Positions 52,983 to 61,357 of a stretch of 64,000 nt of DNA are shown here, one piece after another. Where the stretch lies: contig CAZMZH010000002.1 of assembly GCA_964570665.1 (NCBI GenBank), positions 186,001 to 250,000 on the forward strand. The letters are read 5' to 3'. Below the pieces are notes generated by a model. It was not told where the DNA came from. It did no database searches and saw only the letters and a list, made by a program, of their open reading frames with translations. Made by a program: the position numbers and the translations under genes. The stretch's first letter is position 1. Every line of letters begins with the position of its first letter. The DNA is from JAJDAT01 sp964570665 (GTDB lineage: Bacteria; Nitrospinota; Nitrospinia; Nitrospinales; JAJDAT01).

Positions 52983-54059
52983 ATGACTTCGCCAATGGAA
53001 TTCAAAACAGAAAATCTTCCTGAAAAAGTTAAGATATTACTGATTAGGATAAAATCTATCGGCGATGTCACTTTAAATACAGCTGTTTTTCCTTTGCTTA
53101 AAGAAAACTTTCCTGGATGTTTACTCGATTACTTAGTTATGGTTCCATGCGATCAGATTGTTACGCACGACCCAAATATCAATCAAATCTTAAAGTTTTC
53201 CAAGCTTTCCGGCTGGAAGGGTACTGTAGAATGGATTAATTTGGTCAAACGCATTCGCAAAACCCGTTACGATATAGTAATTGATATGCATGGAGGACCT
53301 AGAAGCGCTTTGATTGCCTCTATTTCTGGAGCTAAATATAAAGTTGGGTTAGCGCGAAGCCGAAGAGCACGGTTTTATAATGTGCAAGTAGATCCAGTAT
53401 TTAATCATTCTGTTCCCGCAGTTGAATTTCAATCAAAAATGCTCGAATTACTTGGGCTCCAAGTACGTCGTCAAAAACCGAAAATCCATTTATTAGAAAG
53501 AGAGTTACTGGAAATTAAGGAAAAAATTAAATTGGTTGGCGTAAAGCCTGAAGAACCCTTTGCCATTATTCATCCAGGTGTTGAATCCATACACAATCAG
53601 TGGCAACCAGAAAAGTTTGCACAGGTTGCAGATGAAATACAGTCAAAATTTAAAATCCAGGCGTTATTTGACTTTGCTCCAAGTGAAGCGCCTCAGGTTA
53701 GAGAAGTTTTGACCCTAATGAAAACGCCTGCAAGGGCTATTCAAACTACATTGCGAGAATTTGCGGCAATGACTAAACAAGCAAAATTTTTATTGACGCA
53801 CAATAGTGGGCCAATGCATATAGGGGCCGCAGTTGAGACCCCAGTTTTTGCATTATTTGGACCTGTTGCTCCCGATCGCTGGATACCTCAAGTTAATCCC
53901 AACCTGGTATTTTATAAGAAGCTCGAATGTTCGCCCTGTAATATTTCTTCGCGAAAAGAAGAATGTTTTCAGGGAAACTCTGAATGTAAGCGCTTGATTT
54001 CTGCTAATGAAGTGATTGAGGGAATTGTAAATACCTTAGGATTGGCGCGTGTTGATTAA
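52983..54059 (+). CDS. Family 9 glycosyltransferase (LPS heptosyltransferase-like)
   Basis: The 358-residue protein has the ADP-heptose transferase pattern: ILLIRIKSIGDVTLNTAVFPLLKENFP at the start, PFAIIHPGVESIHNQWQPEKFAQVADEI, and the signature HNSGPMHIGAAVETPVFALFGPVAPDRW. Four Cys near 317-333 (CSPCNISSRKEECFQGNSEC) are common in one heptosyltransferase subtype. It likely adds L,D-heptose to Kdo or another heptose; hldD in the window would supply the donor. Confidence 0.9.
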   Translation: MTSPMEFKTENLPEKVKILLIRIKSIGDVTLNTAVFPLLKENFPGCLLDYLVMVPCDQIVTHDPNINQILKFSKLSGWKGTVEWINLVKRIRKTRYDIVIDMHGGPRSALIASISGAKYKVGLARSRRARFYNVQVDPVFNHSVPAVEFQSKMLELLGLQVRRQKPKIHLLERELLEIKEKIKLVGVKPEEPFAIIHPGVESIHNQWQPEKFAQVADEIQSKFKIQALFDFAPSEAPQVREVLTLMKTPARAIQTTLREFAAMTKQAKFLLTHNSGPMHIGAAVETPVFALFGPVAPDRWIPQVNPNLVFYKKLECSPCNISSRKEECFQGNSECKRLISANEVIEGIVNTLGLARVD

Positions 54060-54177
54060 AGTGAAATTTTTTAAGAGAATTTCCTAAATTTAATACCAAG
54101 ATCTCACTCTTTGGAAAATAAATTAGAAGATTAAATCATTTGAATGTTTTGAGAGGTTCTATTATTCCTGAATTATT

Positions 54178-55197
54178 ATGAAATCCTTGTTAATAGTCAG
54201 CGTTACTGGTATGGGAGATTCACTCTGGGCGACTCCGGCTATTCGGGCTCTAAAAAAAACGTTTCCTGAAGTTGAGATCAACTTTTTAACGAATAAGCCT
54301 TGGGTTTCCTTACTTGAAAATAACCCAAATTTAAATCGTGTTTTTTGTTATCAGTCAAAATGGTACCTACAGTGGAAAACTATATTCAAACTAAGAAGTT
54401 ACAAGTTTGATTGCGTATTGGTTTTTCATGCAAATAAAGATTTTTCCAGAGTACAAAAGTTTATTGACTGTAGCCAAGTTTGGAGTCTTCAAGATTTTCC
54501 TTGGGTTCCTAGAGAGCGTCAAGTTCCTATTGACGGTCCAGTTCACGCAATTCAAAAAAGGTTAAGACTAATAGAAAAAGTTGGAGGAATACCGGATGGT
54601 CCCAATATGGATCTTATTTTAGGAGAAGAAGCAAAAAAAAACGGTCTCCATTTTCTAGAAGAAACAGGATTTACCCCAAATCAATATGTTTATGTCAATG
54701 TTGGAGCTTCTTCAACTAGTAGGAGATGGCCTGACGACCGGTTTATGAGAATAATTGAACGTTTATTAGACAAAACTCCTTTTAATACTATTGTAGGGGC
54801 GGGCCCCACAGAAGGAGATTGGGTAGATTTTTTGGTTAAAAAATTTAATACAAAACGAGTTATTTCAACAAGAAACCTATCGCTCGCAATAGACGCTTTT
54901 ATAATTGGCCAATCGCGCCTGACTATCACATCCGATACGGGCCCGATGCATTTAGCTTTCGCTCAATGCGTTCCTACGATAGCCTTATTTGGAGCCACTC
55001 ACCCAGACTATAGTGGACCTCCAAACCCAAAAGACGAAAATTGTTTTTTGATTCTTTCGCAAGAGTACGATGGGCATTTAAAATCTAATCCCAATGAAAG
55101 ACTAAATCCGTTTTTAGCAATTACGGAAGAAATTGTTTGGGAAAAAGTTAAGCTAGCGTTTGATTATGCGGAAAAAAAATCTAAGGGATATAACTAA
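54178..55197 (+). CDS. Family 9 glycosyltransferase (LPS heptosyltransferase-like)
   Basis: The 339-residue protein starts SLLIVSVTGMGDSLWATPAIRALKKTFP, followed by YVYVNVGASSTSRRWPDDRFMRIIE and SDTGPMHLAFAQCVPTIALFGATHPDYS. It is a second heptosyltransferase-like enzyme, 118 bp downstream of the first on the same strand; the two probably add consecutive heptoses of the inner core. Confidence 0.88.
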   Translation: MKSLLIVSVTGMGDSLWATPAIRALKKTFPEVEINFLTNKPWVSLLENNPNLNRVFCYQSKWYLQWKTIFKLRSYKFDCVLVFHANKDFSRVQKFIDCSQVWSLQDFPWVPRERQVPIDGPVHAIQKRLRLIEKVGGIPDGPNMDLILGEEAKKNGLHFLEETGFTPNQYVYVNVGASSTSRRWPDDRFMRIIERLLDKTPFNTIVGAGPTEGDWVDFLVKKFNTKRVISTRNLSLAIDAFIIGQSRLTITSDTGPMHLAFAQCVPTIALFGATHPDYSGPPNPKDENCFLILSQEYDGHLKSNPNERLNPFLAITEEIVWEKVKLAFDYAEKKSKGYN

Positions 55198-55205
55198 AGT
55201 ATTCT

Positions 55206-56345
55206 TTAATTTCTTTCTTTTTTAACAATTGTTTCGTCAATGAGATTGAGTAAGATTTTTTCAAGTATTTTAATATCGTAAAGCTTTTTACATCGCATTC
55301 TAGCTTTTTGTCCCATTTCGCTAGCTTTTTCGGGATTTGAAAAAAAGGAATCTACCGCTTGAGCTAGTTGCTCAAGATTTCCTGGTTCTACAAGGTAACC
55401 ACAATCTCCGAGCGTTTCGGGAATGTCAGAAACGCTAGTAGAAACAATCGGCTTTGCCATCGCCATGGCGTCGTATATTTTGGCGGGCATTTGGCCTACA
55501 GTTGCCATTGAATGACGTTGAGGGATGATTATTACATCCGCCGCAGATAGGTAAACTCCCAACTCCGAAAATGAAACTTTAGGAAGAAAAGTTATCTTTC
55601 CTTCTAAAGCATTGAGTTTATCGGTTTTTCTGCCAATAAAAGAATTTTTATTTCCAATTACCGCTAATTGGACATTCGGCGTTTGGATTTTATCCAAAAG
55701 AAAAAATAAGTCCTCTATTCCCTTATGGGCCCTTGGAGTTCCCAAAAACATTAATGTTCTTTTCCCTTCAAGGCCCAATTTTTTTTTATTTTGTAAAGCG
55801 TCGAAATTTTCTGGATCCAATTTAGTGGCATCGCGACAATGAGGCGCTAATGTTCCTCCAAAACGATTTTGTAAAAAACGATTGCTTACTGTGATTCCAT
55901 CGGCAAAACCAGTTAAGTATTCCATTGCCCAGGTATAAGGCATGCCGTTAGGATTTGAAAAATTTAAGAAACGACCTAGTTTCCCCCAAAAATTGGCTTG
56001 ACTAAAAAATCCTAGTTCCCAATCGTCTATGTCTAGCAAAATTGGAATCTTGCGATTTGCCAATAAGGAGATGCCAAAACTAGTAGGTCTTAATTTACAG
56101 GCGAATATTAGGTTCCCGTCTGCCGCTTTTATAATTTTTGGTATTACGCTTAGAAAACCTGGATATCTCTTCCAGGGAAATAATTTAACAGGATGTGGAA
56201 AATTTTTTAGAGGTTCCCAGATTTTATTTTGTTTTGCCGGTCCTATGAGCTCAACTTCATGCTCGGAAGAAATGGCATCTGCCAGTAACGCGGCTCTCGC
56301 AAATGAGTTATCTGATATATCAAAACAAAGGAAGGAAATTTTCAT
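55206..56345 (-). CDS. Family 4 glycosyltransferase
   Basis: The 379-residue protein is GT-B like: KISFLCFDISDNSFARAALLADAIS, IPILLDIDDWELGFFSQ, LMFLGTPRAHKGIEDLFFLL, and VIIIPQRHSMATVGQMPAKIYDAMAMAKPIVSTSVSDIPETLGD. The second Glu of the donor E-x7-E motif is not in its usual place, so it is an atypical GT4. It converges with the GT9 gene (8 bp). Confidence 0.8.
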   Translation of the reverse strand: MKISFLCFDISDNSFARAALLADAISSEHEVELIGPAKQNKIWEPLKNFPHPVKLFPWKRYPGFLSVIPKIIKAADGNLIFACKLRPTSFGISLLANRKIPILLDIDDWELGFFSQANFWGKLGRFLNFSNPNGMPYTWAMEYLTGFADGITVSNRFLQNRFGGTLAPHCRDATKLDPENFDALQNKKKLGLEGKRTLMFLGTPRAHKGIEDLFFLLDKIQTPNVQLAVIGNKNSFIGRKTDKLNALEGKITFLPKVSFSELGVYLSAADVIIIPQRHSMATVGQMPAKIYDAMAMAKPIVSTSVSDIPETLGDCGYLVEPGNLEQLAQAVDSFFSNPEKASEMGQKARMRCKKLYDIKILEKILLNLIDETIVKKERN

Positions 56346-56378
56346 TGAGCTTAAGAGGGAGAAGATAGAGAAGGGAAA

Positions 56379-56579
56379 TTATTTATGGGATTTAGTGCCA
56401 ACATAAAGTCCGTAAACAATAGTGCCGATTACTCCAAAAATTAAGGCATCGTCCACCATGTTTTGTTTCCAATTAACAAATCCTCTGCCCATTAGCCAAG
56501 GAACGACAATAAATAATACTCCTATGCATCCAATCCCTAGCAGACTAATTAAAATGAAAGCTAATTTTTTTTCGTCCAT
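56379..56579 (-). CDS. Small two-helix membrane protein
   Basis: A 66-residue protein with two hydrophobic segments (about 6-28 and 45-60; LAFILISLLGIGCIGVLFIV and ALIFGVIGTIVYGLYVG) joined by a charged loop (NWKQNMVDD). It lies 33 bp upstream of the GT4 gene on the same strand, so it may be co-transcribed with it. No family is recognised. Confidence 0.5.
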   Translation of the reverse strand: MDEKKLAFILISLLGIGCIGVLFIVVPWLMGRGFVNWKQNMVDDALIFGVIGTIVYGLYVGTKSHK

Positions 56580-56692
56580 TATTTAGTAATTTAAGTGGGT
56601 TTCCAAAAAATACTATTCATAACTGTCAAAATGAGTTCAAACTATTTATTAAAAGCATAACAGTTTGGTTTTATTGAATCTTCGAAGATATT

Positions 56693-56707
56693 GTTAAAAA
56701 TTTTAAC
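56693..56707. promoter_or_regulatory. 15-bp palindrome upstream of the COG0523 GTPase
   Basis: GTTAAAA, A, TTTTAAC: perfect 7-bp arms, 88 bp before the start. COG0523 genes are often under Zur control, but this AT-only core does not match a known Zur box, so it is only a candidate operator. Confidence 0.25.
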
Positions 56708-56794
56708 TATGATATTACACTATTTTTTCTTAAAGTGATCCAAAATGGCGCTTGAGATTGCTAGAGTTCGTTTTTTAATTGTCTAGGAGAAGGT

Positions 56795-57769
56795 ATGGAA
56801 CAGGAAATGAAAAATAGAATTCCGGTAACGTTATTAACAGGTTGTTTTGGTTCTGGAAAAACAACCTTATTAAATTATATTTTGACACAAGCGCATGGAA
56901 AGCGCATCGCGGTAATAGAAAACGAATTCGGAGAAATTAGTGTAGATCATGATTTAATTATTGGGGCAGATAAAGATATATTTGAGATGAGTAATGGATG
57001 TGTCTGTTGTTCAATGAAGGGAGATTTGGTTAAGACTTTAAATAAGTTGATTGAAAGGAGAGAATGTTTTGATTCTATTTTAATTGAATGCACGGGATTA
57101 GCGTCTCCCGGTCCCTTGGCTCAAGCGTTTATAATGGAAGATGAAATAGAGAGTGGATTGAGGTTAGACGCTTCAGCAAATATTGTTGACGCTAAACACT
57201 TTTGGAAACATTTGGAAGACATTGATGTTGCTTGGGAGCAAATTGCGGTTTCGAACGTAATATTGGTAAATAAAATGGACCTGGTTTCTAGTGATGAATT
57301 AAACGCTATTGAAAGCCGAATAAAAGAAATAAATCCATCCGCTAGTATTTACCAAACGCAAAATTCTCAAATTGATTTGGATAAAATATTTAATCTAAAA
57401 GGTTTCGAGTTAAAAAACACGGAAGAATTAAAGGAGTTATTGGACCGAAAAAACTTCGAAGTTCACGAGCATTCTGGAGCGATTTCATCGGTTGGAATTA
57501 CTTTAGAAGGCAACATAGATGTAGACAAATTTTTAATGTGGCTTCGTATGTTAGGAATAATGGAAGGAATGGATGTGTTTCGTTCGAAAGGTATACTTTC
57601 ATTGCCAGATAATAAAAATCGGTTAATTTTTCATGGAGTTTATATGGTATTTGAGAATCGTGAAGATCGTCCATGGGGAAACGATCCGAGAGAAAACAGA
57701 ATGATCTTTATTGGTCGAAATTTAAACAGAGATAGACTAGAAGCTGGGGTACGTTCTTGTTTAGTTTAA
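56795..57769 (+). CDS. COG0523 GTPase, metal-chaperone type (CobW/YjiA/ZNG1 family)
   Basis: The 324-residue protein has P-loop GCFGSGKT (16-23), the family's metal site CXCC (C69, C71, C72 in GCVCCSMKGDL), the Walker-B-like ECTGLASP and the NKMDL guanine motif. The C-terminal domain has HGVYMVFENREDRPWG-type residues. It delivers a metal (Zn, Co or other) using GTP hydrolysis. GGAGAAGG precedes the ATG; an in-frame ATG four codons later is also possible. Confidence 0.9.
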   Translation: MEQEMKNRIPVTLLTGCFGSGKTTLLNYILTQAHGKRIAVIENEFGEISVDHDLIIGADKDIFEMSNGCVCCSMKGDLVKTLNKLIERRECFDSILIECTGLASPGPLAQAFIMEDEIESGLRLDASANIVDAKHFWKHLEDIDVAWEQIAVSNVILVNKMDLVSSDELNAIESRIKEINPSASIYQTQNSQIDLDKIFNLKGFELKNTEELKELLDRKNFEVHEHSGAISSVGITLEGNIDVDKFLMWLRMLGIMEGMDVFRSKGILSLPDNKNRLIFHGVYMVFENREDRPWGNDPRENRMIFIGRNLNRDRLEAGVRSCLV

Positions 57770-57780
57770 TTAGTTTTTGA

Positions 57781-59637
57781 TTAGGAGGCTGTGCTACGGA
57801 GAAAATCAATAAGATTCTCGGTTAATTTTTCTTTAATTATTATTATATCGGTCAATTGATAATAGATTGATCCATCTTTTCCCCCATCCATCAACAGCTG
57901 CATTAATAAATTTGCTCTAATTTCCAGTTTCTTAAGAGCTTTTAAAGCCGGCCTTATTTGATGGTTTGAATTTTGAAAATTCGGTTTTTTTTCGATAGCT
58001 TTTTGAAAATATGCCATAGCCTCTTCTGTCTTTTTCTTTTTTAGCATGTCAATCCCATGGTGATAATCGGGAAATTTTGTTTTTGGAAAACTTTCTAGAA
58101 ATGAGTAAAAATTTTCTAACCCTTCATTTAATTTTTTTTTCTCTTTAAATGATATATTTGACGAAAAATTTAAATTAACTTTTTCATTTTGAAGAATAAA
58201 TGGGGTTATTGCTGAAAAGTGGATTAAGCCTTCTTCAATCATTCCTTGCCTTATAAGCAGACCAGCGAGACCTAAACGAGCGGTTTGAAAATTAGGATTT
58301 ATTCTAATAGCTTCGGAGAGGTGATATGTGGCTTTGTTAAGTTTTCCTTCTTTGTTATATTCAAACCCTAATTTTAGATGAGCCACATCGTTGTCATTTA
58401 CCGCTTTTTGAGCTTGTTCAAAAAGCGTTATTGTATTGCGCCAATGCTTAACCTGAGCCCAACAAAGGGTTTGAAGAAATAAAAAAACGCCTATGACGCC
58501 AAAAGCGATCCAGTTTTTATTAATTTGTTTTTTTTCAACTAATTCGCTAATTCCCCAAGAAAAAATTATAAATAATCCAATAAACGGTACGTAGGCGTAT
58601 CTGTCCGCCATTGCTTGTCCACCCAATTGAACGAGGCCAATCACAGGAATCAAAGTTCCTAAATACCAAAACCAGCCAACAATCAAATAGGGAATCTTCT
58701 TTGCAAACAGAATGGATAAACTTGTTATACAAATTAACCAAATGGCAGGGAATATAACCTGCCATAGGGGAAGGTTGTTCAATGGGTAAAAGACTGATAG
58801 CTTTGTCGGCCAAAGAGCTTTTCCGAAATAGCTAACATAACCAATTGTTGAGTTTTTAAGAGTTAAAATTAAAGGAAAGTTTGTAATAGAGCCGCCTGTT
58901 TGTTGAGCTTTGAAAGTCAGAATACAAGCGCAAAAAGTCAAAAAAAAGAGAATCCATTTTTCTCGAATAAGTTCCAATAAGGTATTAGTTTTTTTTGAAC
59001 TGTTTAAGCTAAACGACAATCTTCTTAAAGGCCAAAAATCTAAAAGCAAAAGCAAAAATGGTAGAGTCACTAACATGGATTTTGCCATTAAACTTAATGA
59101 AAAAAATAATACTACCCAGGAAAAAGATTTTTGTTTTTTTACAAAATCGCTATATGCCCATATGGCCCAAAGTCCCCAAAATGTACTTAATACGTTTTTT
59201 CTTTCCGCAATCCAAGCCACCGACTCAACATTAATTGGATGAAAGGAAAATAAAGAAGCGATTAAGACGCTTTTCCAAAAGGCCCCGGTTAATTTTTCAA
59301 ATACTAAGAACAGAAGCATGCTGTTCATCAAATGTAGTATTAAATTAGTTAGGTGATGACCGGCCGGATTTAAACCAAATAATTGGTAGTCAAGCATATG
59401 GGATAGCCAAGTCAAGGGATGCCAGTTTGAAGCGTAGAATTGGAATGCCCAAAATATACTGTTTATGGAAAAGCTTTGTTGGATGTGCTTATTTTGCGAA
59501 ACATACACATCGTCGTCGAAATGTACAAAATCATGGCGAAGCGTTTGACCATATATTAAAAAAAGTCCTACAGCTAAAAGAATAAAAACTTTAACCTTAG
59601 GTCGAGTTTTAAAAATTAAATGAAGGAAATTGTTCAC
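57781..59637 (-). CDS. TPR-containing GT-C-like membrane protein
   Basis: The 618-residue protein has about nine membrane helices (to about 400) with FVHFDDDVYVSQNKHIQQ after helix 1, where a DD/DE-type acidic pair is expected for GT-C enzymes, and NWHPLTWLSHMLDYQLFGLNP as in TMTC-type O-mannosyltransferases. TPR-like repeats follow at about 430-590 (AHLKLGFEYNKEGKLNKATYHLSEAI; AMAYFQKAIEKKPNFQ). It probably glycosylates exported proteins or lipids. It is convergent with the COG0523 gene (11 bp). Confidence 0.75.
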   Translation of the reverse strand: MNNFLHLIFKTRPKVKVFILLAVGLFLIYGQTLRHDFVHFDDDVYVSQNKHIQQSFSINSIFWAFQFYASNWHPLTWLSHMLDYQLFGLNPAGHHLTNLILHLMNSMLLFLVFEKLTGAFWKSVLIASLFSFHPINVESVAWIAERKNVLSTFWGLWAIWAYSDFVKKQKSFSWVVLFFSLSLMAKSMLVTLPFLLLLLDFWPLRRLSFSLNSSKKTNTLLELIREKWILFFLTFCACILTFKAQQTGGSITNFPLILTLKNSTIGYVSYFGKALWPTKLSVFYPLNNLPLWQVIFPAIWLICITSLSILFAKKIPYLIVGWFWYLGTLIPVIGLVQLGGQAMADRYAYVPFIGLFIIFSWGISELVEKKQINKNWIAFGVIGVFLFLQTLCWAQVKHWRNTITLFEQAQKAVNDNDVAHLKLGFEYNKEGKLNKATYHLSEAIRINPNFQTARLGLAGLLIRQGMIEEGLIHFSAITPFILQNEKVNLNFSSNISFKEKKKLNEGLENFYSFLESFPKTKFPDYHHGIDMLKKKKTEEAMAYFQKAIEKKPNFQNSNHQIRPALKALKKLEIRANLLMQLLMDGGKDGSIYYQLTDIIIIKEKLTENLIDFLRSTAS

Positions 59638-59976
59638 GCTCTATTCCAAAAAAACATGAGTTTGAATAAGGAACTTGGATTGAACCGATCGGATATCGAT
59701 CTGGAGCCAATTTTTTTAATTGAGCCTAGTTAATCTAGCCTTTATTGGAGCGTTTTTAAAAAGAGTGTTTATTTCAATAATAATAGCTTTATCAAGAGAC
59801 TAATATTTAATTATTGTGCGTGAAAAAAACCGATGGGTTGACTTTATAAGATAAAAAATTAACAATACAATACGGATTTTAGCGCGGTAAAAAAAGTATA
59901 TAAACTTTAGCGAGTTTAAAAAATGTTTTATAGTTTTTTAAACTTTCAACTAATTGGATTTTATTAAGGGTTTTTT
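59638..59976. other. Intergenic region with possible purA promoter
   Basis: A 339-bp AT-rich divergent spacer. A candidate -35 TTGACT (59838-59843), a 17-bp spacer and AACAAT (59861-59866, 4 of 6 bases of the -10 consensus) lie about 110 bp before purA. No purine riboswitch is recognised. Confidence 0.4.
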
Positions 59977-61263
59977 ATGCCAGTTGTTGTTGTAGTGGGA
60001 GTTCAGTGGGGTGACGAGGGGAAAGGAAAGGCTATTGATTTACTTTCTGAAGAAACAGATGTAATTGCCCGGTATCAAGGAGGGCATAATGCAGGGCACA
60101 CCATTTACGTAGATGGAAAACAATTCGTTTTACATTTGATCCCATCTGGGATTTTCCGAAAAGATAAGTTATGTATTATTGGAAATGGAGTTGTTGTGGA
60201 TCCCGCCGCCTTGCAAGAGGAAGTGGATCAATTAAAGGTTGCTGGAGTGGAATTAGAAAATCGATTGGCAATTAGTCTGCGAGCTAATATTATTCTCCCA
60301 TATCATCAATTGTCTGATCAAGCGAGTGAAAGCTCAGAAAATCGCCAAAAAATTGGAACCACCGGTAGAGGAATTGGACCTTCATATGCGGATAAAATTG
60401 CTCGCTTTGGAATCCGAGTTGGAGATTTTTTTGATAAAGATATTTTAAAAGAGAAATTGAAAGCTAATTTTGATGACAAACAATCAATTTTTCAAAATGT
60501 TTATAAAAAAGAGTTCTTAGATTTTGACCATTTATACGATCAAGTAATTCAATATCGCGATACTTTAATGCATTTTGCGACCGATACACGGTCCATGATT
60601 CAACAAAAAATTTCCGAGAATAAGAAAGTTCTCTGCGAAGGCGCGCAAGGGACAATGTTGGACGTAGACCATGGAACATATCCATTTGTTACTTCTTCGA
60701 ATGCGACCGCTGGTGGGGCCTGTACAGGATTAGGGATTGCCCCCACTAAAATTGATCGTGTTGTAGGAATTGTTAAAGCGTACACAACAAGAGTTGGCGA
60801 AGGTCCATTTCCTACTGAATTAAAAGACGAAAATGGAAAAAATTTAGGAGAAAAAGGTCATGAGTTTGGAGCGACTACTGGAAGACCTCGTCGCTGTGGT
60901 TGGTTTGACGCGGTTGTGGCTAAATACGCTGTTGCCTTGAATGGAATTGATAAATTGGTTCTAACGAAAATTGACGTTTTGGATTCATTCGATACAATTC
61001 AAGTCTGTGTTGGCTACCGACATAACGGTAAGGATGTACCTGAATTTCCCGCAAGCGCAACATTTTTAGAAAACTGCGAACCTGTGTATAGAGAATTTCC
61101 TGGATGGAAATCAAATACTTCAGGCGTTACTGCTATTGGCGATTTACCAGATAATGCTAAACGTTATGTTGACGAGCTACAAAAAATTGTTGGCGTTGAT
61201 TTTATGACAATTTCAACGGGTCCTGAACGTCATCAAACTATTCAGATTGAGAATTTATTTTAA
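59977..61263 (+). CDS. purA: Adenylosuccinate synthetase
   Basis: At 428 residues this is full length. It has the GTP-binding start VVGVQWGDEGKGKAIDLLSEETDVIARYQGGHNAGHT (catalytic Asp13/His41-type residues), GTTGRGIGPSYADKIAR, GEGPFPTEL and GRPRRCGWFDAV, and C-terminal LTKIDVLD, a GTP motif. It joins IMP and aspartate to form adenylosuccinate in AMP synthesis. Confidence 0.97.
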   Translation: MPVVVVVGVQWGDEGKGKAIDLLSEETDVIARYQGGHNAGHTIYVDGKQFVLHLIPSGIFRKDKLCIIGNGVVVDPAALQEEVDQLKVAGVELENRLAISLRANIILPYHQLSDQASESSENRQKIGTTGRGIGPSYADKIARFGIRVGDFFDKDILKEKLKANFDDKQSIFQNVYKKEFLDFDHLYDQVIQYRDTLMHFATDTRSMIQQKISENKKVLCEGAQGTMLDVDHGTYPFVTSSNATAGGACTGLGIAPTKIDRVVGIVKAYTTRVGEGPFPTELKDENGKNLGEKGHEFGATTGRPRRCGWFDAVVAKYAVALNGIDKLVLTKIDVLDSFDTIQVCVGYRHNGKDVPEFPASATFLENCEPVYREFPGWKSNTSGVTAIGDLPDNAKRYVDELQKIVGVDFMTISTGPERHQTIQIENLF

Positions 61264-61357
61264 GTCTAGTTTAGGAAATTCTGTATTAGTTTTATTAAGT
61301 TTGGGTCTTTTAATAATTTAAAATTAATTGATTTTGTAATTTAATGAGATTTCCCTA

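Noticed and set aside
14538..54105. Dispersed repeat based on AATTTAATACCAAG found at two places
   Set aside because: Only 14 nt match; flanking bases diverge, so chance in AT-rich DNA is likelier.
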